Numbered from the stretch's first letter, positions 8,672 through 20,810 are shown. The stretch is 64,000 bases of DNA from Brachyhypopomus gauderio (GCF_052324685.1 NW_027507046.1:124001-188000); one strand, 5' to 3'. Translations and numbers: made by a program. The notes: generated by a model not told the origin, from the sequence alone.

Positions 8672-8742
8672 TGCGCCAGCCGGGAATCGAACCCGGTTCA
8701 CAAGAATGGGAATCTTGCATGATACCACTACACCACTGGCAC
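8672..8742 (-). tRNA. tRNA-Gly(CCC), unit 13
   Basis: Consensus; the spacer open frame of this unit has the stop. Confidence 0.95.
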
Positions 8743-9140
8743 CCTGCGCAGCTACTCTTTAGAGGTCGCCAAAAAGTAAACACCAATCACAGTGCTATTC
8801 CATGAGGAATTTACACATCTTTTCAAGCCAGATCACATTTTCAGCTACTGTTTCATTTTTCCATGGACCTGTCCTTGATTTGCTCAATAACCACGTGAGA
8901 CAGTACATCATGCTTTTCATTCCTCTTCGCTTCTCAGACAAACATGCCATGTAGAGGTCAACAATGTTGTACTGTTCTGCATGGGTTGACGTCTAAGGTT
9001 CTTCTCTATGGCTCATTGTTGTATGCTTTCACACTCAGCTTGTTTGCAGACTTACCTTTACAAAGGGTCTAAAGAAAGAAGATAGAGGAAGTCTGCAGGC
9101 AAGCCAAAGAATGAGAATGTACTCTTTAGTCTCCAATGTA

Positions 9141-9213
9141 TGACCCAGATGGGACTCGAACCCACAATCCTCAGCTCCGAAGGCTGATGCCTTATCTATT
9201 AGGCCACTGGGCC
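9141..9213 (-). tRNA. tRNA-Arg(TCG), unit 13
   Basis: G18A form; likely impaired. Confidence 0.65.
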
Positions 9214-9381
9214 ACTTTTGCTTTGCATAGTGCAGACTTTGAAGGTCTTCTCGACTATAGACTAGTTTTCAAATATATGCTGAAGCCATGCTTCTTTGCC
9301 ACATAACCATGTTGGCAAGAGCTCAGCGCATAAGAGCGTGACGTTCGGAGAAAGAAAAGAACTCTCTACATTCCTTGTCTG

Positions 9382-9452
9382 TGCGCCAGCCGGGAATCGA
9401 ACCCGGTTCACAAGAATGGGAATCTTGCATGATACCACTACACCACTGGCAC
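9382..9452 (-). tRNA. tRNA-Gly(CCC), unit 14
   Basis: Consensus. Confidence 0.95.
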
Positions 9453-9850
9453 CCTGCGCAGCTACTCTTTAGAGGTCGCCAAAAAGTAAACACCAATCAC
9501 AGTGCTTTTCCATGAGCAATTTACACATCTTTTCAAGCCAGATCACATTTTCAGCTACTGTTTCATTTTTCCATGGACCTGTCCTTGATTTGCTCAATAA
9601 CCACGTGAGACAGTACATCATGCTTTTCATTCCTCTTCGCTTCTCAGACAAACATGCCATGTAGAGGTCAGCAATGTTGTACTGTTCTGCATGGGTTGAC
9701 GTCTAAGGTTCTTCTCTATGGCTCATTGTTGTATGCTTTCACAGTGAGCTTGTTTGCAGACTTACCTTTACAAAGGGTCTAAAGAAAGAAGATAGAGGAA
9801 GTCTGCAGGCAAGCCAAAGAATGAGAATGTACTCTTTAGTCTCCAATGTA

Positions 9851-9923
9851 TGACCCAGATGGGACTCGAACCCACAATCCTCAGCTCCGAAGGCTGATGC
9901 CTTATCCATTAGGCCACTAGGCC
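9851..9923 (-). tRNA. tRNA-Arg(TCG), unit 14
   Basis: U5-G68 wobble form. Confidence 0.92.
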
Positions 9924-10091
9924 ACTTTTGCTTTGCATAGTGCAGACTTTGAAGGTCTTCTCGACTATAGACTAGTTTTCAAATATATGCTGAAGCCATG
10001 CTTCTTTGCCACATAACCATGTTGGCAAGAGCTCAGCGCATAAGAGCGTGACGTTCGGAGAAAGAAAAGAACTCTCTACATTCCTTGTCTG

Positions 10092-10162
10092 TGCGCCAGC
10101 CGGGAATCGAACCCGGTTCACAAGAATGGGAATCTTGCATGATACCACTACACCACTGGCAC
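10092..10162 (-). tRNA. tRNA-Gly(CCC), unit 15
   Basis: Consensus. Confidence 0.95.
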
Positions 10163-10558
10163 CCTGCGCAGCTACTCTTTAGAGGTCGCCAAAAAGTAAA
10201 CACCAATCACAGTGCTTTTCCATGAGCAATTTACACATCTTTTCAAGCCAGATCACATTTTCAGCTACTGTTTCATTTTTCCATGGACCTGTCCTTGATT
10301 TGCTCAATAACCACGTGAGACAGTACATCATGCTTTTCATTCCTCTTCGCTTCTCAGACAAACATGCCATGTAGAGGTCAACAATGTTGTACTGTTCTGC
10401 ATGGGTTGACGTCTAAGGTTCTTCTCTATGGCTCATTGTTGTATGCTTTCACACTCAGCTTGTTTGCAGACTTAGCTTTACAAAGGGTCTAAAGAAAGAA
10501 GACAGAGGAAGTCTGCTGGCAAGCCAAAGAATGAGAATGTACTTTAGTCTCCAATGTA

Positions 10559-10631
10559 TGACCCAGATGGGACTCGAACCCACAATCCTCAGCTCCGAAG
10601 GCTGATGCCTTATCCATTAGGCCACTGGGAT
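10559..10631 (-). tRNA. tRNA-Arg(TCG), unit 15
   Basis: G1A and G2U leave the first two acceptor pairs unmade (A1-C72, U2-U71), and the trailer is 2 bp shorter. Processing and charging are doubtful; possible pseudogene, shared only with unit 89. Confidence 0.55.
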
Positions 10632-10799
10632 ACTTTTGCTTTGCATAGTGCAGACTTTGAAGGTCTTCTCGACTATAGACTAGTTTTCAAATATATGCTG
10701 AAGCCATGCTTCTTTGCCACATAACCATGTTGGCAAGAGCTCAGCGCATAAGAGCGTGACGTTCGGAGAAAGAAAAGTACTCTCTACATTCCTTGTCTG

Positions 10800-10870
10800 T
10801 GCGCCAGCCGGGAATCGAACCCGGTTCACAAGAATGGGAATCTTGCATGATACCACTACACCACTGGCAC
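10800..10870 (-). tRNA. tRNA-Gly(CCC), unit 16
   Basis: Consensus. Confidence 0.95.
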
Positions 10871-11268
10871 CCTGCGCAGCTAAACTTTAGAGGTCGCCAA
10901 AAAGTAAACACCAATCACAGTGCTTTTCCATGAGCAATTTACACATCTTTTCAAGCCAGATCACATTTTCAGCTACTGTTTCATTTTTCCATGGACCTGT
11001 ACTTGATTTGCTCAATAACCACGTGAGACAGTACATCATGCTTTTCATTCCTCTTCGCTTCTCAGACAAACATGCCATGTAGAGGTCAGCAATGTTGTAC
11101 TGTTCTGCATGGGTTGACGTCTAAGGTTCTTCTCTATGGCTCATTGTTGTATGCTTTCACAGTCAGCTTGTTTGCAGACTTACCTTTACAAAGGGTCTAA
11201 AGAAAGAAGATAGAGGAAGTCTGCAGGCAAGCCAAAGAATGAGAATGTACTCTTTAGTCTCCAATGTA

Positions 11269-11341
11269 TGACCCAGATGGGACTCGAACCCACAATCCTC
11301 AGCTCCGAAGGCTGATGCCTTATCCATTAGGCCACTAGGCC
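11269..11341 (-). tRNA. tRNA-Arg(TCG), unit 16
   Basis: U5-G68 wobble form. Confidence 0.92.
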
Positions 11342-11509
11342 ACTTTTGCTTTGCATAGTGCAGACTTTGAAGGTCTTCTCGACTATAGACTAGTTTTCAA
11401 ATATATGCTGAATCCATGCTTCTTTTGCACATAACCATGTTGGCAAGAGCTCAGCGCATAAGAGTGTGACGTTCGGAGAAAGAAAAGAACTCTCTACATT
11501 CCTTGTCTG

Positions 11510-11580
11510 TGCGCCAGCCGGGAATCGAACCTGGTTCACAAGAATGGGAATCTTGCATGATACCACTACACCACAGGCAC
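11510..11580 (-). tRNA. tRNA-Gly(CCC), unit 17
   Basis: A51-C63 mismatch plus private A6U, which faces U67 in the acceptor stem; two mismatches. Confidence 0.65.
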
Positions 11581-11978
11581 CCTGCGCAGCTAAACTTTAG
11601 AGGTCGCCAAAAAGTAAACACCAATCACAGTGCTTTTCCATGAGCAATTTACACATCTTTTCAAGCCAGATCACATTTTCAGCTACTGTTTCATTTTTCC
11701 ATGGACCTGTCCTTGATTTGCTCAATAACCACGTGAGACAGTACATCATGCTTTTCATTCCTCTTCGCTTCTCAGACAAACATGCCATGTAGAGGTCAGC
11801 AATGTTGTACTGTTCTGCATGGGTTGACGTCTAAGGTTCTTCTCTATGGCTCATTGTTGTATGCTTTCACAGTGAGCTTGTTTGCAGACTTACCTTTACA
11901 AAGGGTCTAAAGAAAGAAGATAGAGGAAGTCTGCAGGCAAGCCAAAGAATGAGAATGTACTCTTTAGTCTCCAATGTA

Positions 11979-12051
11979 TGACCCAGATGGGACTCGAACC
12001 CACAATCCTCAGCTCCGAAGGCTGATGCCTTATCCATTAGGCCACTAGGCC
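11979..12051 (-). tRNA. tRNA-Arg(TCG), unit 17
   Basis: U5-G68 wobble form. Confidence 0.92.
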
Positions 12052-12219
12052 ACTTTTGCTTTGCATAGTGCAGACTTTGAAGGTCTTCTCGACTATAGAC
12101 TAGTTTTCAAATATATGCTGAAGCCATGCTTCTTTGCCACATAACCATGTTGGCAAGAGCTCAGCGCATAAGAGCGTGACGTTCGGAGAAAGAAAAGTAC
12201 TCTCTACATTCCTTGTCTG

Positions 12220-12290
12220 TGCGCCAGCCGGGAATCGAACCCGGTTCACAAGAATGGGAATCTTGCATGATACCACTACACCACTGGCAC
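12220..12290 (-). tRNA. tRNA-Gly(CCC), unit 18
   Basis: Consensus. Confidence 0.95.
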
Positions 12291-12688
12291 CCTGCGCAGC
12301 TAAACTTTAGAGGTCGCCAAAAAGTAAACACCAATCACAGTGCTTTTCCATGAGCAATTTACACATCTTTTCAAGCCAGATCACATTTTCAGCTACTGTT
12401 TCATTTTTCCATGGACCTGTCCTTGATTTGCTCAATAACCACGTGAGACAGTACATCATGCTTTTCATTCCTCTTCGCTTCTCAGACAAACATGCCATGT
12501 AGAGGTCAACAATGTTGTACTGTTCTGCATGGGTTGACGTCTAAGGTTCTTCTCTATGGCTCATTGTTGTATGCTTTCACACTCAGCTTGTTTGCAGACT
12601 TACCTTTACAAAGGGTCTAAAGAAAGAAGATAGAGGAAGTCTGCAGGCAAGCCAAAGAATGAGAATGTACTGTTTAGTCTCCAATGTA

Positions 12689-12761
12689 TGACCCAGATGG
12701 GACTCGAACCCACAATCCTCAGCTCCGAAGGCTGATGCCTTATCCATTAGGCCACTGGGCC
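12689..12761 (-). tRNA. tRNA-Arg(TCG), unit 18, consensus description
   Basis: This 73-nt gene has anticodon TCG; after A34-independent wobble reading by U34 it would read CGA and possibly CGG arginine codons. The acceptor stem GGCCCAG/CTGGGTC pairs fully with one wobble (G2-U71). The D stem is GCCT/AGGC. The anticodon arm is TCAGC-CTTCGGA-GCTGA. The T arm is GTGGG-TTCGAGT-CCCAT with a G49-U65 wobble, and the discriminator is A73. There is no intron and no encoded CCA. The A and B boxes are canonical. Unlike tRNA-Gly it has no TTTT within about 365 nt downstream. Thirty-eight of 90 copies have this sequence and 17 more differ only by the U5-G68 wobble or a similar mild change. Confidence 0.95.
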
Positions 12762-12929
12762 ACTTTTGCTTTGCATAGTGCAGACTTTGAAGGTCTTCTC
12801 GACTATAGACTAGTTTTCAAATATATGCTGAAGCCATGCTTCTTTTGCACATAACCATGTTGGCAAGAGCTCAGCGCATAAGAGCGTGACGTTCGGAGAA
12901 AGAAAAGTACTCTCTACATTCCTTGTCTG

Positions 12930-13000
12930 TGCGCCAGCCGGGAATCGAACCCGGTTCACAAGAATGGGAATCTTGCATGATACCACTACACCACTGGCAC
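12930..13000 (-). tRNA. tRNA-Gly(CCC), unit 19
   Basis: Consensus. Confidence 0.95.
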
Positions 13001-13398
13001 CCTGCGCAGCTACTCTTTAGAGGTCGCCAAAAAGTAAACACCAATCACAGTGCTTTTCCATGAGCAATTTACACATCTTTTCAAGCCAGATCACATTTTC
13101 AGCTACTGTTTCATTTTTCCATGGACCTGTCCTTGATTTGCTCAATAACCACGTGAGACAGTACATCATGCTTTTCATTCCTCTTCGCTTCTCAGACAAA
13201 CATGCCATGTAGAGGTCAACAATGTTGTACTGTTCTGCATGGGTTGACGTCTAAGGTTCTTCTCTATGGCTCATTGTTGTATGCTTTCACACTCAGCTTG
13301 TTTGCAGACTTAGCTTTACAAAGGGTCTAAAGAAAGAAGACAGAGGAAGTCTGCAGGCAAGCCAAAGAATGAGAATGTACTCTTTAGTCTCCAATGTA

Positions 13399-13471
13399 TG
13401 ACCCAGATGGGACTCGAACCCACAATCCTCAGCTCCGAAGGCTGATGCCTTATCCATTAGGCCACTGGGCC
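13399..13471 (-). tRNA. tRNA-Arg(TCG), unit 19
   Basis: Consensus. Confidence 0.95.
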
Positions 13472-13639
13472 ACTTTTGCTTTGCATAGTGCAGACTTTGA
13501 AGGTCTTCTCGACTATAGACTAGTTTTCAAATATATGCTGAAGCCATGCTTCTTTGCCACATAACCATGTTGGCAAGAGCTCAGCGCATAAGAGCGTGAC
13601 GTTCGGAGAAAGAAAAGTACTCTCTACATTCCTTGTCTG

Positions 13640-13710
13640 TGCGCCAGCCGGGAATCGAACCCGGTTCACAAGAATGGGAATCTTGCATGATACCACTACA
13701 CCACTGGCAC
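13640..13710 (-). tRNA. tRNA-Gly(CCC), unit 20
   Basis: Consensus. Confidence 0.95.
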
Positions 13711-14108
13711 CCTGCGCAGCTAAACTTTAGAGGTCGCCAAAAAGTAAACACCAATCACAGTGCTTTTCCATGAGCAATTTACACATCTTTTCAAGCCAGA
13801 TCACATTTTCAGCTACTGTTTCATTTTTCCATGGACCTGTCCTTGATTTGCTCAATAACCACGTGAGACAGTACATCATGCTTTTCATTCCTCTTCGCTT
13901 CTCAGACAAACATGCCATGTAGAGGACAACAATGTTGTACTGTTCTGCATGGGTTGACGTCTAAGGTTCTTCTCTATGGCTCATTGTTGTATGCTTTCAC
14001 AGTCAGCTTGTTTGCAGACTTACCTTTACAAAGGGTCTAAAGAAAGAAGACAGAGGAAGTCTGCAGGCAAGCCAAAGAATGAGAATGTACTCTTTAGTCT
14101 CCAATGTA

Positions 14109-14181
14109 TGACCCAGATGGGACTCGAACCCACAATCCTCAGCTCCGAAGGCTGATGCCTTATCCATTAGACCACTGGGCC
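14109..14181 (-). tRNA. tRNA-Arg(TCG), unit 20
   Basis: C11U gives a U11-G24 wobble in the D stem and a one-base change in the A box. Confidence 0.88.
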
Positions 14182-14349
14182 ACTTTTGCTTTGCATAGTG
14201 CAGACTTTGAAGGTCTTCTCGACTATAGACTAGTTTTCAAATATATGCTGAAGCCATGCTTCTTTTGCACATAACCATGTTGGCAAGAGCTCAGCGCATA
14301 AGAGCGTGACGTTCGGAGAAAGAAAAGTACTCTCTACATTCCTTGTCTG

Positions 14350-14420
14350 TGCGCCAGCCGGGAATCGAACCCGGTTCACAAGAATGGGAATCTTGCATGA
14401 TACCACTACACCACTGGCAC
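14350..14420 (-). tRNA. tRNA-Gly(CCC), unit 21
   Basis: Consensus; the 5'-flank palindrome is CTGTGCAG here. Confidence 0.95.
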
Positions 14421-14818
14421 CCTGTGCAGCTAAACTTTAGAGGTCGCCAAAAAGTAAACACCAATCACAGTGCTTTTCCATGAGCAATTTACACATCTTT
14501 TCAAGCCAGATCACATTTTCAGCTACTGTTTCATTTTTCCATGGACCTGTCCTTGATTTGCTCAATAACCACGTGAGACAGTACATCATGCTTTTCATTC
14601 CTCTTCGCTTCTCAGACAAACATGCCATGTAGAGGTCAACAATGTTGTACTGTTCTGCATGGGTTGACGTCTAAGGTTCTTCTCTATGGCTCATTGTTGT
14701 ATGCTTTCACAGTCAGCTTGTTTGCAGACTTACCTTTACAAAGGGTCTAAAGAAAGAAGATAGAGGAAGTCTGCAGGCAAGCCAAAGAATGAGAATGTAC
14801 TGTTTAGTCTCCAATGTA

Positions 14819-14891
14819 TGACCCAGATGGGACTCGAACCCACAATCCTCAGCTCCGAAGGCTGATGCCTTATCCATTAGGCCACTGGGCC
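14819..14891 (-). tRNA. tRNA-Arg(TCG), unit 21
   Basis: Consensus. Confidence 0.95.
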
Positions 14892-15059
14892 ACTTTTGCT
14901 TTGCATAGTGCAGACTTTGAAGGTCTTCTCGACTATAGACTAGTTTTCAAATATATGCTGAAGCCATGCTTCTTTGCCACATAACCATGTTGGCAAGAGC
15001 TCAGCGCATAAGAGCGTGACGTTCGGAGAAAGAAAAGTACTCTCTACATTCCTTGTCTG

Positions 15060-15130
15060 TGCGCCAGCCGGGAATCGAACCTGGTTCACAAGAATGGGAA
15101 TCTTGCATGATACCACTACACCACTGGCAC
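15060..15130 (-). tRNA. tRNA-Gly(CCC), unit 22
   Basis: A51-C63 mismatch form. Confidence 0.82.
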
Positions 15131-15528
15131 CCTGCGCAGCTAAACTTTAGAGGTCGCCAAAAAGTAAACACCAATCACAGTGCTTTTCCATGAACAATTT
15201 ACACATCTTTTCAAGCCAGATCACATTTTCAGCTACTGTTTCATTTTTCCATGGACCTGTCCTTGATTTGCTCAATAACCACGTGAGACAGTACATCATG
15301 CTTTTCATTCCTCTTCGCTTCTCAGACAAACATGCCATGTAGAGGTCAACAATGTTGTACTGTTCTGCATGGGTTGACGTCTAAGGTTCTTCTCTATGGC
15401 TCATTGTTGTATGCTTTCACACTTAGCTTGTTTGCAGACTTACCTTTACAAAGGGTCTAAAGAAAGAAGATAGAGGAAGTCTGCAGGCAAGCCAAAGAAT
15501 GAGAATGTACTGTTTAGTCTCCAATGTA

Positions 15529-15601
15529 TGACCCAGATGGGACTCGAACCCACAATCCTCAGCTCCGAAGGCTGATGCCTTATCCATTAGGCCACTGGGC
15601 C
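15529..15601 (-). tRNA. tRNA-Arg(TCG), unit 22
   Basis: Consensus. Confidence 0.95.
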
Positions 15602-15769
15602 ACTTTTGCTTTGCATAGTGCAGACTTTGAAGGTCTATTCGACTATAGACTAGTTTTCAAATATATGCTGAAGCCATGCTTCTTTGCCACATAACCATGT
15701 TGGCAAGAGCTCAGCGCATAAGAGCGTGACGTTCGGAGAAAGAAAAGTACTCTCTACATTCCTTGTCTG

Positions 15770-15840
15770 TGCGCCAGCCGGGAATCGAACCCGGTTCACA
15801 AGAATGGGAATCTTGCATGATACCACTACACCACTGGCAC
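15770..15840 (-). tRNA. tRNA-Gly(CCC), unit 23
   Basis: Consensus. Confidence 0.95.
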
Positions 15841-16238
15841 CCTGCGCAGCTAAACTTTAGAGGTCGCCAAAAAGTAAACACCAATCACAGTGCTTTTCCA
15901 TGAGCAATTTACACATCTTTTCAAGCCAGATCACATTTTCAGCTACTGTTTCATTTTTCCATGGACCTGTCCTTGATTTGCTCAATAACCACGTGAGACA
16001 GTACATCATGCTTTTCATTCCTCTTCGCTTCTCAGACAAACATGCCATGTAGAGGTCAACAATGTTGTACTGTTCTGCATGGGTTGACGTCTAAGGTTCT
16101 TCTCTATGGCTCATTGTTGTATGCTTTCACACTCAGCTTGTTTGCAGACTTACCTTTACAAAGGGTCTAAAGAAAGAAGATAGAGGAAGTCTGCAGGCAA
16201 GCCAAAGAATGAGAATGTACTGTTTAGTCTCCAATGTA

Positions 16239-16311
16239 TGACCCAGATGGGACTCGAACCCACAATCCTCAGCTCCGAAGGCTGATGCCTTATCCATTAG
16301 GCCACTGGGCC
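16239..16311 (-). tRNA. tRNA-Arg(TCG), unit 23
   Basis: Consensus. Confidence 0.95.
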
Positions 16312-16479
16312 ACTTTTGCTTTGCATAGTGCAGACTTTGAAGGTCTTCTCGACTATAGACTAGTTTTCAAATATATGCTGAAGCCATGCTTCTTTGCCAC
16401 ATAACCATGTTGGCAAGAGCTCAGCGCATAAGAGCGTGACGTTCGGAGAAAGAAAAGTACTCTCTACATTCCTTGTCTG

Positions 16480-16550
16480 TGCGCCAGCCGGGAATCGAAC
16501 CTGGTTCACAAGAATGGGAATCTTGCATGATACCACTACACCACTGGCAC
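16480..16550 (-). tRNA. tRNA-Gly(CCC), unit 24
   Basis: A51-C63 mismatch form. Confidence 0.82.
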
Positions 16551-16948
16551 CCTGCGCAGCTAAACTTTAGAGGTCGCCAAAAAGTAAACACCAATCACAG
16601 TGCTTTTCCATGAGCAATTTACACATCTTTTCAAGCCAGATCACATTTTCAGCTACTGTTTCATTTTTCCATGGACCTGTCCTTGATTTGCTCAATAACC
16701 ACGTGAGACAGTACATCATGCTTTTCATTCCTCTTCGCTTCTCAGACAAACATGCCATGTAGAGGTCAACAATGTTGTACTGTTCTGCATGGGTTGACGT
16801 CTAAGGTTCTTCTCTATGGCTCATTGTTGTATGCTTTCACACTTAGCTTGTTTGCAGACTTACCTTTACAAAGGGTCTAAAGAAAGAAGATAGAGGAAGT
16901 CTGCAGGCAAGCTAAAGAATGAGAATGTACTGTTTAGTCTCCAATGTA

Positions 16949-17021
16949 TGACCCAGATGGGACTCGAACCCACAATCCTCAGCTCCGAAGGGTGAAGCCT
17001 TATCCATTAGGCCACTGGGCC
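16949..17021 (-). tRNA. tRNA-Arg(TCG), unit 24
   Basis: A26U and G30C; C30 faces C40, a mismatch in the anticodon stem. Confidence 0.7.
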
Positions 17022-17189
17022 ACTTTTGCTTTGCATAGTGCAGACTTTGAAGGTCTTCTCGACTATAGACTAGTTTTCAAATATATGCTGAAGCCATGCT
17101 TCTTTGCCACATAACCATGTTGGCAAGAGCTCAGCGCATAAGAGCGTGACGTTCGGAGAAAGAAAAGTACTCTCTACATTCCTTGTCTG

Positions 17190-17260
17190 TGCGCCAGCCG
17201 GGAATCGAACCCGGTTCACAAGAATGGGAATCTTGCATGATACCACTACACCACTGGCAC
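17190..17260 (-). tRNA. tRNA-Gly(CCC), unit 25
   Basis: Consensus. Confidence 0.95.
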
Positions 17261-17658
17261 CCTGCGCAGCTAAACTTTAGAGGTCGCCAAAAAGTAAACA
17301 CCAATCACAGTGCTTTTCCATGAGCAATTTACACATCTTTTCAAGCCAGATCACATTTTCAGCTACTGTTTCATTTTTCCATGGACCTGTCCTTGATTTG
17401 CTCAATAACCACGTGAGACAGTACATCATGCTTTTCATTCCTCTTCGCTTCTCAGACAAACATGCCATGTAGAGGTCAACAATGTTGTACTGTTCTGCAT
17501 GGGTTGACGTCTAAGGTTCTTCTCTATGGCTCATTGTTGTATGCTTTCACACTTAGCTTGTTTGCAGACTTACCTTTACAAAGGGTCTAAAGAAAGAAGA
17601 TAGAGGAAGTCTGCAGGCAAGCCAAAGAATGAGAATGTACTGTTTAGTCTCCAATGTA

Positions 17659-17731
17659 TGACCCAGATGGGACTCGAACCCACAATCCTCAGCTCCGAAG
17701 GCTGATGCCTTATCCATTAGGCCACTGGGCC
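17659..17731 (-). tRNA. tRNA-Arg(TCG), unit 25
   Basis: Consensus. Confidence 0.95.
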
Positions 17732-17899
17732 ACTTTTGCTTTGCATAGTGCAGACTTTGAAGGTCTTCTCGACTATAGACTAGTTTTCAAATATATGCTG
17801 AAGCCATGCTTCTTTTGCACATAACCATGTTGGCAAGAGCTCAGCGCATAAGAGCGTGACGTTCGGAGAAAGAAAAGAACTCTCTACATTCCTTGTCTG

Positions 17900-17970
17900 T
17901 GCGCCAGCCGGGAACCGAACCCGGTTCACAAGAATGGGAATCTTGCATGATACCACTACACCACTGGCAC
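17900..17970 (-). tRNA. tRNA-Gly(CCC), unit 26
   Basis: A58G changes the invariant T-loop A (pairs with 54, methylated in eukaryotes) and the B box core; likely poorly transcribed or unstable. Confidence 0.62.
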
Positions 17971-18368
17971 CCTGCGCAGCTACTCTTTAGAGGTCGCCAA
18001 AAAGTAAACACCAATCACAGTGCTTTTCCATGAGCAATTTACACATCTTTTCAAGCCAGATCACATTTTCAGCTACTGTTTCATTTTTCCATGGACCTGT
18101 CCTTGATTTGCTCAATAACCACGTGAGACAGTACATCATGCTTTTCATTCCTCTTCGCTTCTCAGACAAACATGCCATGTAGAGGTCAGCAATGTTGTAC
18201 TGTTCTGCATGGGTTGACGTCTAAGGTTCTTCTCTATGGCTCATTGTTGTATGCTTTCACAGTGAGCTTGTTTGCAGACTTACCTTTACAAAGGGTCTAA
18301 AGAAAGAAGATAGAGGAAGTCTGCAGGCAAGCCAAAGAATGAGAATGTACTCTTTAGTCTCCAATGTA

Positions 18369-18441
18369 TGACCCAGATGGGACTCGAACCCACAATCCTC
18401 AGCTCCGAAGGCTGATGCCTTATCCATTAGGCCACTAGGCC
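18369..18441 (-). tRNA. tRNA-Arg(TCG), unit 26
   Basis: U5-G68 wobble form, an A-type gene inside the B zone. Confidence 0.92.
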
Positions 18442-18609
18442 ACTTTTGCTTTGCATAGTGCAGACTTTGAAGGTCTTCTCGACTATAGACTAGTTTTCAA
18501 ATATATGCTGAAGCCATGCTTCTTTGCCACATAACCATGTTGGCAAGAGCTCAGCGCATAAGAGCGTGACGTTCGGAGAAAGAAAAGTACTCTCTACATT
18601 CCTTGTCTG

Positions 18610-18680
18610 TGCGCCAGCCGGGAATCGAACCCGGTTCACAAGAATGGGAATCTTGCATGATACCACTACACCACTGGCAC
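18610..18680 (-). tRNA. tRNA-Gly(CCC), unit 27
   Basis: Consensus. Confidence 0.95.
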
Positions 18681-19078
18681 CCTGCGCAGCTAAACTTTAG
18701 AGGTCGCCAAAAAGTAAACACCAATCACAGTGCTTTTCCATGAGCAATTTACACATCTTTTCAAGCCAGATCACATTTTCAGCTACTGTTTCATTTTTCC
18801 ATGGACCTGTCCTTGATTTGCTCAATAACCACGTGAGACAGTACATCATGCTTTTCATTCCTCTTCGCTTCTCAGACAAACATGCCATGTAGAGGTCAAC
18901 AATGTTGTACTGTTCTGCATGGGTTGACGTCTAAGGTTCTTCTCTATGGCTCATTGTTGTATGCTTTCACACTCAGCTTGTTTGCAGACTTACCTTTACA
19001 AAGGGTCTAAAGAAAGAAGATAGAGGAAGTCTGCAGGCAAGCCAAAGAATGAGAATGTACTGTTTAGTCTCCAATGTA

Positions 19079-19151
19079 TGACCCAGATGGGACTCGAACC
19101 CACAATCCTCAGCTCCGAAGGCTGATGCCTTATCCATTAGGCCACTGGGCC
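19079..19151 (-). tRNA. tRNA-Arg(TCG), unit 27
   Basis: Consensus. Confidence 0.95.
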
Positions 19152-19319
19152 ACTTTTGCTTTGCATAGTGCAGACTTTGAAGGTCTTCTCGACTATAGAC
19201 TAGTTTTCAAATATATGCTGAAGCCATGCTTCTTTTGCACATAACCATGTTGGCAAGAGCTCAGCGCATAAGAGCGTGACGTTCGGAGAAAGAAAAGTAC
19301 TCTCTACATTCCTTGTCTG

Positions 19320-19390
19320 TGCGCCAGCCGGGAATCGAACCCGGTTCACAAGAATGGGAATCTTGCATGATACCACTACACCACTGGCAC
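19320..19390 (-). tRNA. tRNA-Gly(CCC), unit 28
   Basis: Consensus. Confidence 0.95.
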
Positions 19391-19788
19391 CCTGCGCAGC
19401 TACTCTTTAGAGGTCGCCAAAAAGTAAACACCAATCACAGTGCTTTTCCATGAGCAATTTACACATCTTTTCAAGCCAGATCACATTTTCAGCTACTGTT
19501 TCATTTTTCCATGGACCTGTCCTTGATTTGCTCAATAACCACGTGAGACAGTACATCATGCTTTTCATTCCTCTTCGCTTCTCAGACAAACATGCCATGT
19601 AGAGGTCAACAATGTTGTACTGTTCTGCATGGGTTGACGTCTAAGGTTCTTCTCTATGGCTCATTGTTGTATGCTTTCACACTCAGCTTGTTTGCAGACT
19701 TAGCTTTACAAAGGGTCTAAAGAAAGAAGACAGAGGAAGTCTGCAGGCAAGCCAAAGAATGAGAATGTACTCTTTAGTCTCCAATGTA

Positions 19789-19861
19789 TGACCCAGATGG
19801 GACTCGAACCCACAATCCTCAGCTCCGAAGGCTGATGCCTTATCCATTAGGCCACTGGGCC
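19789..19861 (-). tRNA. tRNA-Arg(TCG), unit 28
   Basis: Consensus. Confidence 0.95.
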
Positions 19862-20029
19862 ACTTTTGCTTTGCATAGTGCAGACTTTGAAGGTCTTCTC
19901 GACTATAGACTAGTTTTCAAATATATGCTGAAGCCATGCTTCTTTGCCACATAACCATGTTGGCAAGAGCTCAGCGCATAAGAGCGTGACGTTCGGAGAA
20001 AGAAAAGTACTCTCTACATTCCTTGTCTG

Positions 20030-20100
20030 TGCGCCAGCCGGGAATCGAACCCGGTTCACAAGAATGGGAATCTTGCATGATACCACTACACCACTGGCAC
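20030..20100 (-). tRNA. tRNA-Gly(CCC), unit 29
   Basis: Consensus. Confidence 0.95.
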
Positions 20101-20498
20101 CCTGCGCAGCTAAACTTTAGAGGTCGCCAAAAAGTAAACACCAATCACAGTGCTTTTCCATGAGCAATTTACACATCTTTTCAAGCCAGATCACATTTTC
20201 AGCTACTGTTTCATTTTTCCATGGACCTGTCCTTGATTTGCTCAATAACCACGTGAGACAGTACATCATGCTTTTCATTCCTCTTCGCTTCTCAGACAAG
20301 CATGCCATGTAGCGGTCAACAATGTTGTACTGTTCTGCATGGGTTGACGTCTAAGGTTCTTCTCTATGGCTCATTGTTGTATGCTTTCACACTCAGCTTG
20401 TTTGCAGACTTAGCTTTACAAAGGGTCTAAAGAAAGAAGACAGAGGAAGTCTGCAGGCAAGCCAAAGAATGAGAATGTACTCTTTAGTCTCCAATGTA

Positions 20499-20571
20499 TG
20501 ACCCAGATGGGACTCGAACCCACAATCCTCAGCTCCGAAGGCTGATGCCTTATCCATTAGGCCACTGGGCC
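20499..20571 (-). tRNA. tRNA-Arg(TCG), unit 29
   Basis: Consensus. Confidence 0.95.
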
Positions 20572-20739
20572 ACTTTTGCTTTGCATAGTGCAGACTTTGA
20601 AGGTCTTCTCGACTATAGTCTAGTTTTCAAATATATGCTGAAGCCATGCTTCTTTTGCACATAACCATGTTGGCAAGAGCTCAGCGCATAAGAGCGTGAC
20701 GTTCGGAGAAAGAAAAGAACTCTCTACATTCCATGTCTG

Positions 20740-20810
20740 TGCGCCAGCCGGGAATCGAACCCGGTTCACAAGAATGGGAATCATGCATGATACCACTACA
20801 CCACTGGCAC
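20740..20810 (-). tRNA. tRNA-Gly(CCC), unit 30
   Basis: A29U faces U41 in the middle of the anticodon stem; shared with units 63 and 69. Confidence 0.72.

Larger units (their letters stand above)
9941..11358. repeat. Two-unit block shared with 62479-63896
   Basis: Units 15-16 match units 89-90 in private marks: CTGCTGGC, the 2-bp deletion before tRNA-Arg, the altered Arg 5' end, then a unit with Arg-to-Ser in the open frame. The offset is 74 units. Confidence 0.85.
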
